The notes under the pieces were generated by a model, which saw nothing but the letters and a program-made list of their open reading frames with translations, ran no database searches and had not been told where the DNA came from. Shown here piece by piece: positions 42,366 through 51,313 of a stretch of DNA of 64,000 nucleotides. This stretch comes from Campylobacter gracilis. GTDB taxonomy: Bacteria > Campylobacterota > Campylobacteria > Campylobacterales > Campylobacteraceae. Made by a program: the position numbers and the translations under genes. Each line of letters opens with the position of its first letter. Position 1 is the stretch's first letter. The DNA lies in the NCBI RefSeq assembly GCF_018374135.1, contig NZ_JAHAFS010000005.1, positions 1 to 64,000 on the forward strand, given 5' to 3'.

Positions 42366-43121
42366 ATGTTTGAAGAGCTAAAACCCCATCTAGCCGAGCT
42401 TCGCAAGCGCCTGGTTATCTCCGTGCTTTCCGTCATCGTCCTTTTTATCGCGTGCTTCGGCTTTTGGGAAAATATTTTAGGTTTTATGACCCGTCCGCTG
42501 GTGCGCGTGCTTCCCAAAGGCAGCGAGATCATCTTTACCCAGCTTGGCGAAACGTTTTTTACCGCGATGAAGGTGTCGTTTTTTACCTCGCTACTTCTAG
42601 CAATGCCGATAATTTTCTGGCAGGCGTGGCTTTTCATAGCACCCGGGCTTTACGACAACGAGAAAAAATACGTCATCCCCTTCGTTAGCGGCGCGAGCAT
42701 TATGTTCTTTTTAGGCGCGGCGTTTTGCTATTTTTTCGTAATCCCCGTCGCGTTTAATTTCTTGGTAAATTTTGGCGCCAAGCAATTTACTGCGATGCCT
42801 ACAATCGGCGAATATGTAGGCTTTTTCGCTAAGCTCGTCGTCGCATTTGGTATCAGCTTCGAGCTTCCTGTAGTAACCTTTTTCCTCGCTAAAATCGGGC
42901 TTGTAACTAATAAAAGCCTGAGCGATTTTTTTCGCTACGCAATCGTCATTATTTTCATCTTTGCAGCGATCATGACGCCGCCGGACGTGCTTAGTCAGTT
43001 TATGCTCGCAACTCCGTTAATTGCGCTTTATCTGCTTTCAATCTTCATCGCCAAAATGATAAATCCATATAAGCCCGAGGATGACGAAGGCGAAAATTCC
43101 ACGGACGTAGCGCAGGCGTGA
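42366..43121 (+). CDS. tatC: Sec-independent translocase protein TatC
   Basis: 251 residues with six membrane segments. The family motifs are ELKPHLAELRKRLVISVLSV near the N-terminus, FTQLGETFFTAMKVSFFTSL, and YVIPFVSGASIMFFLGAAF. TatC binds the twin-arginine signal peptide of folded cofactor proteins. It sits between tatB and queA with a 1-bp gap to queA. Confidence 0.97.
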   Translation: MFEELKPHLAELRKRLVISVLSVIVLFIACFGFWENILGFMTRPLVRVLPKGSEIIFTQLGETFFTAMKVSFFTSLLLAMPIIFWQAWLFIAPGLYDNEKKYVIPFVSGASIMFFLGAAFCYFFVIPVAFNFLVNFGAKQFTAMPTIGEYVGFFAKLVVAFGISFELPVVTFFLAKIGLVTNKSLSDFFRYAIVIIFIFAAIMTPPDVLSQFMLATPLIALYLLSIFIAKMINPYKPEDDEGENSTDVAQA

Positions 43122-43122
43122 G

Positions 43123-44142
43123 ATGGCGGATCTAAATTTAGTTGGCAGCTACGATTACGAGCTTCCTAGCGAGCTCATCGCAAGCGCGCCCGTGATGCCC
43201 AAACAAAGCGCGCGACTGCTGATCTATGACCGCGCTAAAGAGCAGATCACCCACGCGCACTTCGGCGATCTGGCGGACGTCCTGCCGCCCTGCGATATTA
43301 TTTTTAACGACACGCGAGTAATTAAGGCGCGCCTTTTCGGTCATAAAAACAGCGGCGGCAAGATCGAGCTTCTGCTAAACTCGCCGCTTGAGGGTAATAA
43401 ATTTAGCGCCTATATTCGCGGCAGCGTCAAAGCGGGCAGCGAATTAAAATTTCAAAGCGGTCTTGAAGCGTGCGTTTGCGAGGTAATGGACGACGGGCTT
43501 CGCATTGTGCAGTTTGAGCAGGGCGGTAAAGCTTTAAACACCCATGATGTTTTTGAAATTTGCGAACGTATCGGCCATGTACCGCTGCCACCATATATTA
43601 AGCGCGCCGATACCAAGCAGGACGAGAGCTGGTATCAAAGCATCTTCGCGCGCGAGCAAGGCGCCGTCGCCGCACCCACCGCGAGCCTTCATTTTAACGA
43701 TGCGATGCTAAACGACCTGCGCAAAAACCACGAAATTTATTTTATCACGCTGCACGTGGGCGCGGGCACCTTCAAGCCCGTGGAAGTAGCGGATCTGCGC
43801 GATCACAAGATGCACGGCGAGCTCTACTCTATCCCGCCGCAGACCGCGCAAATTCTAAAAAGCGAGCGAAAAATTTTAGGCGTGGGTACGACCGTTACGC
43901 GAACGATCGAAAATTTTGCACGTAACGGGCAAAGCAGCGGAATCTGCGAGCTATTTTTACACCCGGGCAACCCGCCGATAAGACAGAATTTTTTGCTTAC
44001 AAATTTTCACTTGCCCAAATCCACGCTGATAATGCTCGTAGCGAGCTTCATCGGTCTTGAGCGCACGCTTAAACTCTACCGCATCGCAGTAGAGCAAAGA
44101 TACCGCTTCTACTCCTATGGCGATGGGATGCTTGTGCTATGA
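43123..44142 (+). CDS. queA: S-adenosylmethionine:tRNA ribosyltransferase-isomerase
   Basis: 339 residues, normal. It transfers the ribosyl part of SAM to preQ1 in tRNA, forming epoxyqueuosine. Signatures: YDYELPSELIASAPV, IIFNDTRVIKARLFG, TASLHFND, LHVGAGTFKPVEV and the C-terminal YRFYSYGDGML. tatB-tatC-queA order matches H. pylori. It overlaps the next gene by 4 bp. Confidence 0.97.
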   Translation: MADLNLVGSYDYELPSELIASAPVMPKQSARLLIYDRAKEQITHAHFGDLADVLPPCDIIFNDTRVIKARLFGHKNSGGKIELLLNSPLEGNKFSAYIRGSVKAGSELKFQSGLEACVCEVMDDGLRIVQFEQGGKALNTHDVFEICERIGHVPLPPYIKRADTKQDESWYQSIFAREQGAVAAPTASLHFNDAMLNDLRKNHEIYFITLHVGAGTFKPVEVADLRDHKMHGELYSIPPQTAQILKSERKILGVGTTVTRTIENFARNGQSSGICELFLHPGNPPIRQNFLLTNFHLPKSTLIMLVASFIGLERTLKLYRIAVEQRYRFYSYGDGMLVL

Positions 44143-45176
44143 AAGCCGTGGTTTTAGGCGCACTAGCAATATTGGCTGCGACGGCAGGCTTTGCGGCAAG
44201 AAAACTTTTTGCTAAAAAGCCCGCCGTAAGCGGCAAAATTTTCTCCGCTGCGCCTAAAGCCAAAGAAAGTGATTCTGTCGTGCCTAGACGCGAGGATATC
44301 GCGCAGATCGATATTTTAAAAATTTTAAAATTCCAAAGCGAAATTTTATTTGAGGAGTGCACGAAATACGACAGCACGCTCTATCTTAGCTTCCCGCCGC
44401 AGCTGCCGCGTATCTACGGCGGCGAGGTGCTAAATCTCACTAGCGCGGTCTTTGACGCGTGCGAGTTTTTCCTGCAAAATATCGCTGAACCAATCCGCGT
44501 AAGCGTGGAATTTAGTAGCAAGGAACTTAGAGCGAATATGAGCTCTATCAAGCTCGACGTTCGCGTAGGCATCGATCGCGAGCTAAAGGATCCGCGCACC
44601 TATGCGCTTAAAAGTGCACTGGAAAGCGCTGCTAGCACGGATGATGAGTATCTTACTTCGGCGCAGACCCATTTGCGTGCACTCGGTTCGCATCCGAGTA
44701 TTGGAGCTGACGGGCGCGGAACCTTTATTAAAATGGATGCTGTGCTTAGCTGCTTCGCGCAGCAAAGTTTTAGCGCCAAAAAATACGACTACAACGTCAT
44801 AATCACGCATAAAAACCGCGCGATCTTTGAGGAGCTGAGAGATTTTTTGAGCGGGCTTGGTTGCGACGTGATGCCAAACTCCAACTGGGAGAGCGCGAAG
44901 AGACATCTAAACGACTTCATCTACGTAGCCGACGTCGTCATCCTTGACGCCGAGATCCTGCGCGCAAATATAAGCGAAATAAACTACCTCAACGCGCTGG
45001 AAAAAGATGGGGTATTTTTCATATTTTTGCTCAAAAACAAACACTCGCTCAAGGTGCTGGAAGGGCTAAGCTTTAAATTTTTCAAGCTCGAGATGCCATA
45101 TTTCTACGACGAGTTTTACGCCACGCTTGATCTCATCGAAAAGATCAAAAACGATGAGAATTTCTTAGGGCTGTAG
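44139..45176 (+). CDS. Membrane-anchored protein, possibly degenerate sensor-kinase/receiver-like
   Basis: 345 residues, not firmly recognised. One N-terminal membrane segment (1-24), then about 60-200 with features reminiscent of a HATPase fold (EVLNLTSAVFDACEFFLQN), and from about 219 a receiver-like fold (YNVIITHKNRAIFEELRDFL, then VVILDAEIL). No phospho-histidine box or clear ATP-binding G boxes are visible. It is translationally coupled to queA (ATGA). Catalytic activity is doubtful, and a signalling or scaffold role is a guess. Confidence 0.6.
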   Translation: MKAVVLGALAILAATAGFAARKLFAKKPAVSGKIFSAAPKAKESDSVVPRREDIAQIDILKILKFQSEILFEECTKYDSTLYLSFPPQLPRIYGGEVLNLTSAVFDACEFFLQNIAEPIRVSVEFSSKELRANMSSIKLDVRVGIDRELKDPRTYALKSALESAASTDDEYLTSAQTHLRALGSHPSIGADGRGTFIKMDAVLSCFAQQSFSAKKYDYNVIITHKNRAIFEELRDFLSGLGCDVMPNSNWESAKRHLNDFIYVADVVILDAEILRANISEINYLNALEKDGVFFIFLLKNKHSLKVLEGLSFKFFKLEMPYFYDEFYATLDLIEKIKNDENFLGL

Positions 45177-45215
45177 CGAACAGACAGCGATAAATTTAAA
45201 ACCGAAGAGATTGAA

Positions 45216-45668
45216 GTGCTATATTTCGACCTAGATTGGATCAAGGGCAATATAAACGATAGCGAATATGCCTTAAGGCAGCGGCGGTACGAGGCGTATT
45301 TGGCAGGGCTGCATAAAAATATGCATACACTAGAAAGAATTTTTTCGGGCATAAACTTCAACGATGCGCTATTACTACCCGAAAAACAAATCAATGAAAA
45401 GTTGCATTTGAAATTTTACATCGAAGATTTGCAAAATGGATATTATGAACTAAAATGCGTTATGAGCTCGGATCAAAGATGCGACGCGGCGCCCGGCGAA
45501 ATAATAACGAGTGAGATATTTTACGAAAATGGCAATTACCGCCTCTCTTTCATCCCTACCTGCCTGAAGGAATACGCCGTTAATTTTTCCAGTATAGATA
45601 GCCTTAAATTTAACGTGATTTCGCAGAAAAAATATAGCCGCGAGTTTAAGAAATGGAAACTTTCATAG
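45216..45668 (+). CDS. Hypothetical protein
   Basis: 150 residues from a GTG at 45216, 39 bp after the previous gene. No signal peptide or membrane segment. It starts MLYFDLDWIKGNINDSEYAL and ends with a basic KYSREFKKWKLS. No family recognised. The frame is intact and the composition is ordinary, so it is probably a real gene, though its ribosome-binding site is weak. Downstream is a 330-bp spacer without a gene. Confidence 0.6.
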   Translation: MLYFDLDWIKGNINDSEYALRQRRYEAYLAGLHKNMHTLERIFSGINFNDALLLPEKQINEKLHLKFYIEDLQNGYYELKCVMSSDQRCDAAPGEIITSEIFYENGNYRLSFIPTCLKEYAVNFSSIDSLKFNVISQKKYSREFKKWKLS

Positions 45669-45999
45669 AAAACCGCGCGCCCAATCGGTCGCGCATAAAA
45701 TTTTGCCCGTAAAGATCGCGCCCTTAAATTTATCCCGCTTGCAAGCCGTAAACAGCGTAAATTCCGTCGTGTCTTGCAGCTAAATTTATTAAATTTACAT
45801 AGTCCGCGCACAAGCAAGTTTATTTCGTCTGCTTACCTCAAAAACGCCCAAGTCCCATTTTTAAATTTTACGCCCCAAGCAGCGGACTTAAGATATTTTA
45901 CAAACGACATAATCTGTTTTGAAGCGCGCCCGATAAGACGTATATAAAGCGAGTAAATTTAAGAATTTAGTGCGGATGGCTCGGCTTGCGATTTAAATT
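45669..45999. other. Spacer between convergent unknown genes
   Basis: About 330 bp without a supported gene. It includes several AAATTT words and short GC-rich stretches. I see no clear terminator or RNA gene. Confidence 0.5.
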
Positions 46000-46497
46000 T
46001 TATCTTTCGCCCTCTTTTTTAGCCCTGACCGCTTCATAAAGCTCATCGATCGAGGTTGCGGACGAGCCCGAATATTTCTGCGCCGCTTGCATAGTCTTTT
46101 TGCCCCACTTACCGTCGATTGCCACGCCGTAGCCGCTAAACATCAAACTACGTTGGATATAATAGACTTTATCTTGCTGTGTCATATTTTGTTGCTTCTG
46201 CACTTCGTGCTCGGCATCTTTTGCCTGCTCACTTTCATATACGGAAGCACCCGCTAAATATCCTAGAACTAAGCCTCCCACAATTGATACGACAGACGCA
46301 ACAAATCTATTATTTACGCTAGAAGTCAAGCCTTCCAAAAATGCCTTTGCAATGCAAAACACTATAAAACCTGGAATAAAAGCGAGAACAGCATTGAAGC
46401 CACCACCTATCACATATACGAGCATACAGACTAAAATAATAGCTACAAGCCCCTCACCCAAACCGCTACCGGCAAGAAAGCCTAGGAAAAAATTCAT
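46000..46497 (-). CDS. Membrane protein with C-terminal peptidoglycan-binding-like region
   Basis: 165 residues. Three hydrophobic segments in the first ~85 residues, including LVAIILVCMLVYVIGGGF and FVASVVSIVGGLVLGYLAGA, then a linker and a C-terminal segment YYIQRSLMFSGYGVAIDGKW followed by GKKTMQA that resembles a PG_binding_1 repeat. It could anchor something to murein or be a small envelope sensor. Function unknown. AAT-rich upstream sequence, separate from the gene at 46596. Confidence 0.65.
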   Translation of the reverse strand: MNFFLGFLAGSGLGEGLVAIILVCMLVYVIGGGFNAVLAFIPGFIVFCIAKAFLEGLTSSVNNRFVASVVSIVGGLVLGYLAGASVYESEQAKDAEHEVQKQQNMTQQDKVYYIQRSLMFSGYGVAIDGKWGKKTMQAAQKYSGSSATSIDELYEAVRAKKEGER

Positions 46498-46595
46498 AAT
46501 TTATCTTTTAAAATTTAAGTAATGTAATTCTCCAAATTTAAATTTAATCGGAGAATTACAAAATTTATCCCCGCCAATAGACGGCGGAACATAGG

Positions 46596-46892
46596 CTACT
46601 TAACGTGCTTCATGATCCTATGAAATTGCGGACTATGATCTTGCGCCATAAAAATAGACCCAATGATACCTAACACGCCGATACCCAAGACGATATAAAA
46701 TAGAATACCACTATCCTTGGCAAAAGCCCCTCCAAAGAACAGCCAAAGTATAGAAATAAGAAGCGTCTTTAGCCAGGGTCTGCTATAAGAGATCTCCGCC
46801 TGGCACCCACCGCATACGACCGCACCGTATTTGATGTCGTCTTTGCCGCAAAAAGGACACATTAAATGATCCGGATGTTCATTCTCTACCAT
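46596..46892 (-). CDS. Small zinc-ribbon membrane protein
   Basis: 98 residues. N-terminal zinc ribbon (CPFCGKDDIKYGAVVCGGCQ) followed by two membrane segments (about 42-60 and 66-84) and a short basic tail. A strong AAAGGAG precedes the ATG, and there is a TATAAT on the minus strand about 30 bp upstream. Function unknown. Similar in design to the zinc-ribbon membrane protein at 21538, but not obviously homologous. Confidence 0.7.
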   Translation of the reverse strand: MVENEHPDHLMCPFCGKDDIKYGAVVCGGCQAEISYSRPWLKTLLISILWLFFGGAFAKDSGILFYIVLGIGVLGIIGSIFMAQDHSPQFHRIMKHVK

Positions 46893-46921
46893 AATTTCTC
46901 CTTTGAAAAAATATAGGTGGA

Positions 46922-46927
46922 ATTATA
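46922..46927 (-). promoter_or_regulatory. -10 box of the 46596-46892 gene
   Basis: TATAAT on the minus strand inside a TATATATAAT run, 30 bp before the ATG at 46892. Motif and position only. Confidence 0.45.
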
Positions 46928-46976
46928 TATATAAGAGCGGGCTTAAATTTTAAAATTTAGAGTTTAAAATAGGGGG

Positions 46977-47005
46977 AATTTTAGCGGCTTTGTACCGCTA
47001 AAATT
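46977..47005 (-). terminator. Hairpin at the end of the rpsF-ssb-rpsR operon
   Basis: Perfect 11-bp stem (AATTTTAGCGG with CCGCTAAAATT) around a 7-nt loop, touching the rpsR stop codon. RAATTY words lie at the base of both arms. The tail is C-rich and then T-rich, so termination is likely but not textbook. Confidence 0.6.
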
Positions 47006-47265
47006 TAAAGATTTTCGAATGGATTTACGACTACATCTTTGCGATCGACGATGTAAGGTATAAGGGCTGCTTGGCGCGCGCGCTTGATAGCCTTTTCTAC
47101 CATCTCTTGGTATTTTTTGCTAGTGCCGGTTAAGCGGCGCGGCATAATCTTAAAGCGCTCGCTTAGGCAGTGCTTTAACAGCGCCGTGTCCTTATAATCG
47201 ATAAATTCGATCTTTGCCTCCGTAAATTTACAATACTTTCTAGTATATTTTCTCTTATCTGCCAT
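47005..47265 (-). CDS. rpsR: 30S ribosomal protein S18
   Basis: 86 residues with the S18 core (CKFTEAKIEFIDYKDTALLK, RLTGTSKKYQEMVEKAIKRA, RQAALIPY). It binds with S6 on the platform of the small subunit. Third gene of rpsF-ssb-rpsR, 13 bp after ssb, the same arrangement as in H. pylori. Confidence 0.97.
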   Translation of the reverse strand: MADKRKYTRKYCKFTEAKIEFIDYKDTALLKHCLSERFKIMPRRLTGTSKKYQEMVEKAIKRARQAALIPYIVDRKDVVVNPFENL

Positions 47266-47278
47266 GATTTTTCCTTAA

Positions 47279-47878
47279 TTAAAATGGGATCGTGTCGTTG
47301 CCGTCATCGTACTTATCAGCATCGACGTCGACTTCCGGAATCGTGCTTTCGTAACTCTGCTCTTTTTGTTTAGGCGCATTGTAATCGTTTTTTGCGCCTC
47401 TTGAATTTGAGTTTTGTCTGTTAGCATAGCTATTTCCGCCGCCGTAATTACCGCCGCTATAGTTAGAATTTCCGCCGCCGTAGCCGCCGGAGCTTCCGCC
47501 ATAATTGCCGCCCTCGTAATTGCCGCCTTGATTATAGCCGCCGCTTCCACCTTGATTGCTTCCTAGCATCTCCATAGTATCTACGCTGATGGAGTGCTTG
47601 CTTCGGTTCTGTCCGTTTTGATCCTGCCACTGATCTAGCTTTAAGCGACCTTCGATCAAAATTTTACTGCCTTTTCGCAAGTATTGATTTGCGATCTCGG
47701 CCGTACGACCGAAAAAATCTATGTCTATAAAGCACGTTTCTTCGCGTTTCTCGCCGTTTGAGCTATTGTATCTGCGTGTGACGGCGATGCCGGTTTTGCC
47801 TACGGCGGTACCCGTTTGCAGATATCTAAGCTCGATATCTCGGGTCAAATTACCTACCAAAACTACTTTATTGAACAT
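47279..47878 (-). CDS. ssb: Single-stranded DNA-binding protein
   Basis: 199 residues. The OB-fold domain (1-110) opens MFNKVVLVGNLTRDIELRYL. A glycine/asparagine/tyrosine-rich linker (about 115-160) with GGNYGGG-type repeats is followed by the acidic tip ending DGNDTIPF, which recruits replication and repair partners. The gene lies between rpsF and rpsR. In a transformable species it would also protect incoming single strands. Confidence 0.97.
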   Translation of the reverse strand: MFNKVVLVGNLTRDIELRYLQTGTAVGKTGIAVTRRYNSSNGEKREETCFIDIDFFGRTAEIANQYLRKGSKILIEGRLKLDQWQDQNGQNRSKHSISVDTMEMLGSNQGGSGGYNQGGNYEGGNYGGSSGGYGGGNSNYSGGNYGGGNSYANRQNSNSRGAKNDYNAPKQKEQSYESTIPEVDVDADKYDDGNDTIPF

Positions 47879-47888
47879 ATTTTATCCT

Positions 47889-48302
47889 TTATTCATCCTC
47901 TTTGGTTGCTTCTTCAGGCGCTTTTGGCTCTACCGGTGCTTTTGGCTCGCGCTCTTTTTTCGCAGGGCTTAGCTTGATGCCTTTGCTTAGCTTGTCCCAA
48001 GCGGAAATTTCACGCTTAGTTTCATATTTGACGGTCAAAAATCTAATGATATCTTCGGTGATACGCAGATTTCTAACAAGTTCGGAGATCAAGCTCGGCT
48101 CGGCCTTAAAATAGATTACGAAATAAACTCCGCGCTCATATTTGTCGATCTTATAGGCAAGCTTTCTAGCGCCCATTTCGATCACAGAAGCGATCTCTCC
48201 GCCGTTTTTGGTTATGATTTCTTTGACGAAATCGACTTTTGTTTTAACTTCATCGTCGGTAAGCGTGGGCTTAACGATGAATAAAACCTCGTAGTTTCTC
48301 AT
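47889..48302 (-). CDS. rpsF: 30S ribosomal protein S6
   Basis: 137 residues: the S6 fold (MRNYEVLFIVKPTLTDDEVK onward, GARKLAYKIDKYERGVYFVI) plus a charged, P/K/E-rich C-terminal tail (about 110-137) as in many Campylobacterota. It pairs with S18. First gene of the operon, with AAGGAG before the ATG and a hairpin in the leader. Confidence 0.97.
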   Translation of the reverse strand: MRNYEVLFIVKPTLTDDEVKTKVDFVKEIITKNGGEIASVIEMGARKLAYKIDKYERGVYFVIYFKAEPSLISELVRNLRITEDIIRFLTVKYETKREISAWDKLSKGIKLSPAKKEREPKAPVEPKAPEEATKEDE

Positions 48303-48323
48303 AAATTCTCCTTATGGATTTTA

Positions 48324-48346
48324 GCTCGCAAACAGCGTCTGCGGGC
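48324..48346 (-). promoter_or_regulatory. Hairpin in the rpsF leader, possible S6:S18 autoregulatory site
   Basis: On the minus strand the leader 22 bp before the rpsF start folds as GCAGAC-GCT-GTTTGC with an interrupted outer GC/GC pair and an unpaired CC opposite GA. S6:S18 is known to bind rpsF leaders that mimic its 16S site in many bacteria. Whether this hairpin is such a leader is uncertain. Confidence 0.3.
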
Positions 48347-48386
48347 AAGGATTTTGCAAAAAATGCGAAGAGATATTACTAAAATT

Positions 48387-49391
48387 TCACTTAATATTTG
48401 CTTTTTGCCGGAGCGAACTTAACAGCATGCGCTGCAACCTCAAAAACGACGCGAGCAAAAGCTCATCCTTTGCCGCGTTCTTTTCGCTTTTGAGTTCAAA
48501 TTCCAAATCGTTTAAGTGAGCGAAAATTTTATAAAACATCCGCGTCGAAAAGCTAGTGGCGTAGCGCTGCATCTGTGCGGCTACGGAAGGTGGCGGCTGA
48601 TAGCCTAAAACCGCCTTAAAATCAAATCTGCCGTTTATTTTCACGTAAGCATGCAGGCGAAAAATTCTATAAATCAGGCGGTAGAAATAATTTATCAGCT
48701 CCATCTCGTTGTATCCGCCGCCCAGAGCCATTTTGTAAAAATCTACGCGAAAATCGCAAAGGCTGAAAATTTTATCAAAAAGCTCGTCGTAGCTCACCTC
48801 GCTAAGGCCATAAACCATCAAATTTACGTTTTGCAGGCTAAGCTCGAGCCCCAGACTTGCAAATTTCTCTATCTCGCTCGCGCTTAGGCTCAGGCTTTCG
48901 TTGTGTATGGCGTAGATCCTGCTAAGCGCGGCGGTGTTTGCAAAAAGCCCGCACATCTCGCATTTTTGCGCAAGTAGCGCTATGGCTTCATTCATGCCCG
49001 AGGGTTTGAAAAATCTAACCTCATTTCGTTCAAATTCCTTGATAAAATCCGCGCTTACAGAAATTTCGCTATCGTTTAGCTCGTAGATCAGATGGTTATT
49101 CGCGTCCGACTTACACAGCGCGATGAGCCTTCGCAGCTCCTCCTTTTTGATAAGCGAGGCGGTTTTGATGTGAAGCGTGTTGCTGCCGCCGAAAAGCGAG
49201 GGCTCCAAGAAGCTTCGCGCCTGCTCAAAATCATACTCCAAAAAATACAAACTCAAAAAATTTTCCGCGACGTAAATTTGCTTCAGGCGCTGCGCGTAAA
49301 GCTCGTTTGAAAAATCGTCTCCGCCGCGCAAAAGCACGAAATTCGGCACCCTGCCGCTTGCGATAAGCCCGTCAAATTCTTTCCTATACAT
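48387..49391 (-). CDS. holA: DNA polymerase III delta subunit
   Basis: 334 residues. The clamp-loader delta subunit opens the beta ring. The N-terminal MYRKEFDGLIASGRVPNFVL followed by LLRGGDDF is typical of Campylobacterota HolA. The C-terminal collar domain ends with NAAKDELLLASFLRLQRMLL. It overlaps the rnr stop by one base, and holA-rnr is the H. pylori neighbourhood. Confidence 0.9.
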   Translation of the reverse strand: MYRKEFDGLIASGRVPNFVLLRGGDDFSNELYAQRLKQIYVAENFLSLYFLEYDFEQARSFLEPSLFGGSNTLHIKTASLIKKEELRRLIALCKSDANNHLIYELNDSEISVSADFIKEFERNEVRFFKPSGMNEAIALLAQKCEMCGLFANTAALSRIYAIHNESLSLSASEIEKFASLGLELSLQNVNLMVYGLSEVSYDELFDKIFSLCDFRVDFYKMALGGGYNEMELINYFYRLIYRIFRLHAYVKINGRFDFKAVLGYQPPPSVAAQMQRYATSFSTRMFYKIFAHLNDLEFELKSEKNAAKDELLLASFLRLQRMLLSSLRQKANIK

Positions 49392-51313
49392 CAGATCTTC
49401 TTTACTACCCTGCCTAAAATCACTCCGCTAGCGATGTTTGCATCCGTAAGCTCTACCAGCACGGGCGTTAAAATGTCGCCGGCGAAATTTGAAACTAAAA
49501 TTTTAGCCCCCTTTAGCTTGTCATCGAGCTTTGCGGTGACGGAATTTCCGTTTTCGTCGATGTAGCAACGGAATTTTTTGCCCAAATTTTCCGCGGCCCA
49601 GCGCGCAAATTTTCGATCCATAAAATCAAACGTGACCTTATCCGCCTCGCGCTCGAGCTCGTTTAGCCGCGCGCACGTCGCATCGATGTTTAAAAGCAGG
49701 TAATTATAAAATTTTTCATCTCCCCTCATCTGCGCCTTTAGCAGGCGGTGTAAAATGAGATCGGAATAGCGTCTGATCGGGCTTGTGAAGTGCGTGTAGT
49801 TATCAAATCCGAGCCCGAAATGCCCGCGCGATTCGGATCCGTACTCAGCGCGTTTTTGAGCCTTAATGATGAGCTTATCGACCTCCTCGCGGATCCCCAT
49901 AGCATCGGCTTGCGCTTGGATTTCGCCGATCATCTTAGCAAGGTTGCTCTGATACGGCGCGTCGATGCCGAACAACGCCAGATCGTCAAGCAGCGCGTAA
50001 ATTTTTTTAAGCTCCGCCGAGCCGTGATTTCTAAAAACGCCCCGCTCGATACGCGCCGCAGCGGCTTTGTTGGCTAGCAGCATACAATCCTCGATGAGTT
50101 TGTGCGACGGAGTATCGGTCTCAAAGCGAGTGGAGCTTATTAGGCCGCGCTCATCAAGCGTGATGCGAAGCTCCTTGGTGCGGAAATCAAATCCGCGCTT
50201 TAGCCTCGCGCGGCGCAGGCGCTCGCAAATTTCATTAAGCGGCAAGAGCCAGCTTAAAATTTCAGGCTCGCTCGCTTTGCGGGTGCGTAAAATTTCATCG
50301 ACCTCGTCGTAATTATAGCGGCGTTTTGATCTTATAATCGCTTCGAAAAGCTCCTGCTTTTGCGGGTTTAAATTTTCATCCAAAGCGATTTTAAAAACAA
50401 AGGCTAATCTAGGCAGATCTGGCATCAGCGAGCAGATGTTTTCGCTAAGCTCGCGCGGCAGCATCGGCACGGATCTGTGCGGGAAATAGATCGAAAAGCC
50501 GCGAAATTTCGCCTCCTTATCGATCGGCGAGTATTCGCTTACGTATTCGCTCACGTCGGCGATCGCGACGTAAAGCGTGCGCTCTTTTACGTCAAAATAG
50601 ATCGCGTCATCGAAGTCCTTGGCGTCGATGGGATCGATGGTACAAAAGGGCAGATGCTGCAAATCCACGCGCTGCGGATACAGCGCCTCGTCCACTTCGC
50701 TGCCGAAGCTCGCGGCTTGCTGCTTGCACGCTTCGTTAAATTCGTCATTTTTATCGTAGATCGCTAAAGAAATTTTCTCATCGACGAAGGGATCGGATAA
50801 GTTTCCGATCACCTCGGTAATCTCGTTCGTTAGATTATCAATCTTTAAAAGGGTGTCTGACGGCAGCTGCTTGAGCGATTTTTGCGTGGCTTTGAGCGGA
50901 TTTGCGAGGCCGGTTTTAACGTTCACGCCTAAAATTTCGCGTCCGAAGCTTTTGGTATAAACCACGCTCGTTAAAAATGCGGGCTTAATGCACATCAGCA
51001 CTTTTGCGTGCAGGCGGGACTTTCTTGAGCTTAAAATTTTTGCTAGGATCAGATCGCCCAGATGCACGCCGCTTAAATATCTGTTTTCGATGATGAGATC
51101 GGCTTTTAAGCGGTCGTCGAAGCTTTGCAGATAGCCCGTGCCGTCGCGCGCGATGTCGAGCCTGCCGAAAACATAGCCGTCGTTCAGATAGAGCTTGCCC
51201 TTGTGCGCGCTGATAGCGCCGATATTTAGGAGGTTGCGCACGAGCTCCTTTTGCTCTCCGCTAAGATCCTTTTCAAATACGCCCGAGTTAAAGGCGCGCA
51301 GGAACTCTCTCAT
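49391..51313 (-). CDS. rnr: Ribonuclease R (RNB family), short form
   Basis: 640 residues, the length usual in Campylobacter and shorter than E. coli RNase R, with the C-terminal S1 region reduced. The RNB catalytic motif DPIDAKDFDDAIYFDV gives the Mg-binding Asp residues, and PHRSVPMLPRELSENICSLM, then HFTSPIRRYSDLILHRLL follow. A processive 3'-5' exoribonuclease acting on structured RNA. It overlaps the HDOD gene by 4 bp. Confidence 0.95.
   Translation of the reverse strand: MREFLRAFNSGVFEKDLSGEQKELVRNLLNIGAISAHKGKLYLNDGYVFGRLDIARDGTGYLQSFDDRLKADLIIENRYLSGVHLGDLILAKILSSRKSRLHAKVLMCIKPAFLTSVVYTKSFGREILGVNVKTGLANPLKATQKSLKQLPSDTLLKIDNLTNEITEVIGNLSDPFVDEKISLAIYDKNDEFNEACKQQAASFGSEVDEALYPQRVDLQHLPFCTIDPIDAKDFDDAIYFDVKERTLYVAIADVSEYVSEYSPIDKEAKFRGFSIYFPHRSVPMLPRELSENICSLMPDLPRLAFVFKIALDENLNPQKQELFEAIIRSKRRYNYDEVDEILRTRKASEPEILSWLLPLNEICERLRRARLKRGFDFRTKELRITLDERGLISSTRFETDTPSHKLIEDCMLLANKAAAARIERGVFRNHGSAELKKIYALLDDLALFGIDAPYQSNLAKMIGEIQAQADAMGIREEVDKLIIKAQKRAEYGSESRGHFGLGFDNYTHFTSPIRRYSDLILHRLLKAQMRGDEKFYNYLLLNIDATCARLNELEREADKVTFDFMDRKFARWAAENLGKKFRCYIDENGNSVTAKLDDKLKGAKILVSNFAGDILTPVLVELTDANIASGVILGRVVKKI

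Noticed and set aside
44583..44906. Minus-strand frame across the queA-linked unknown gene
   Set aside because: It is antisense to a continuous plus-strand frame coupled to queA, and shows no start signals.
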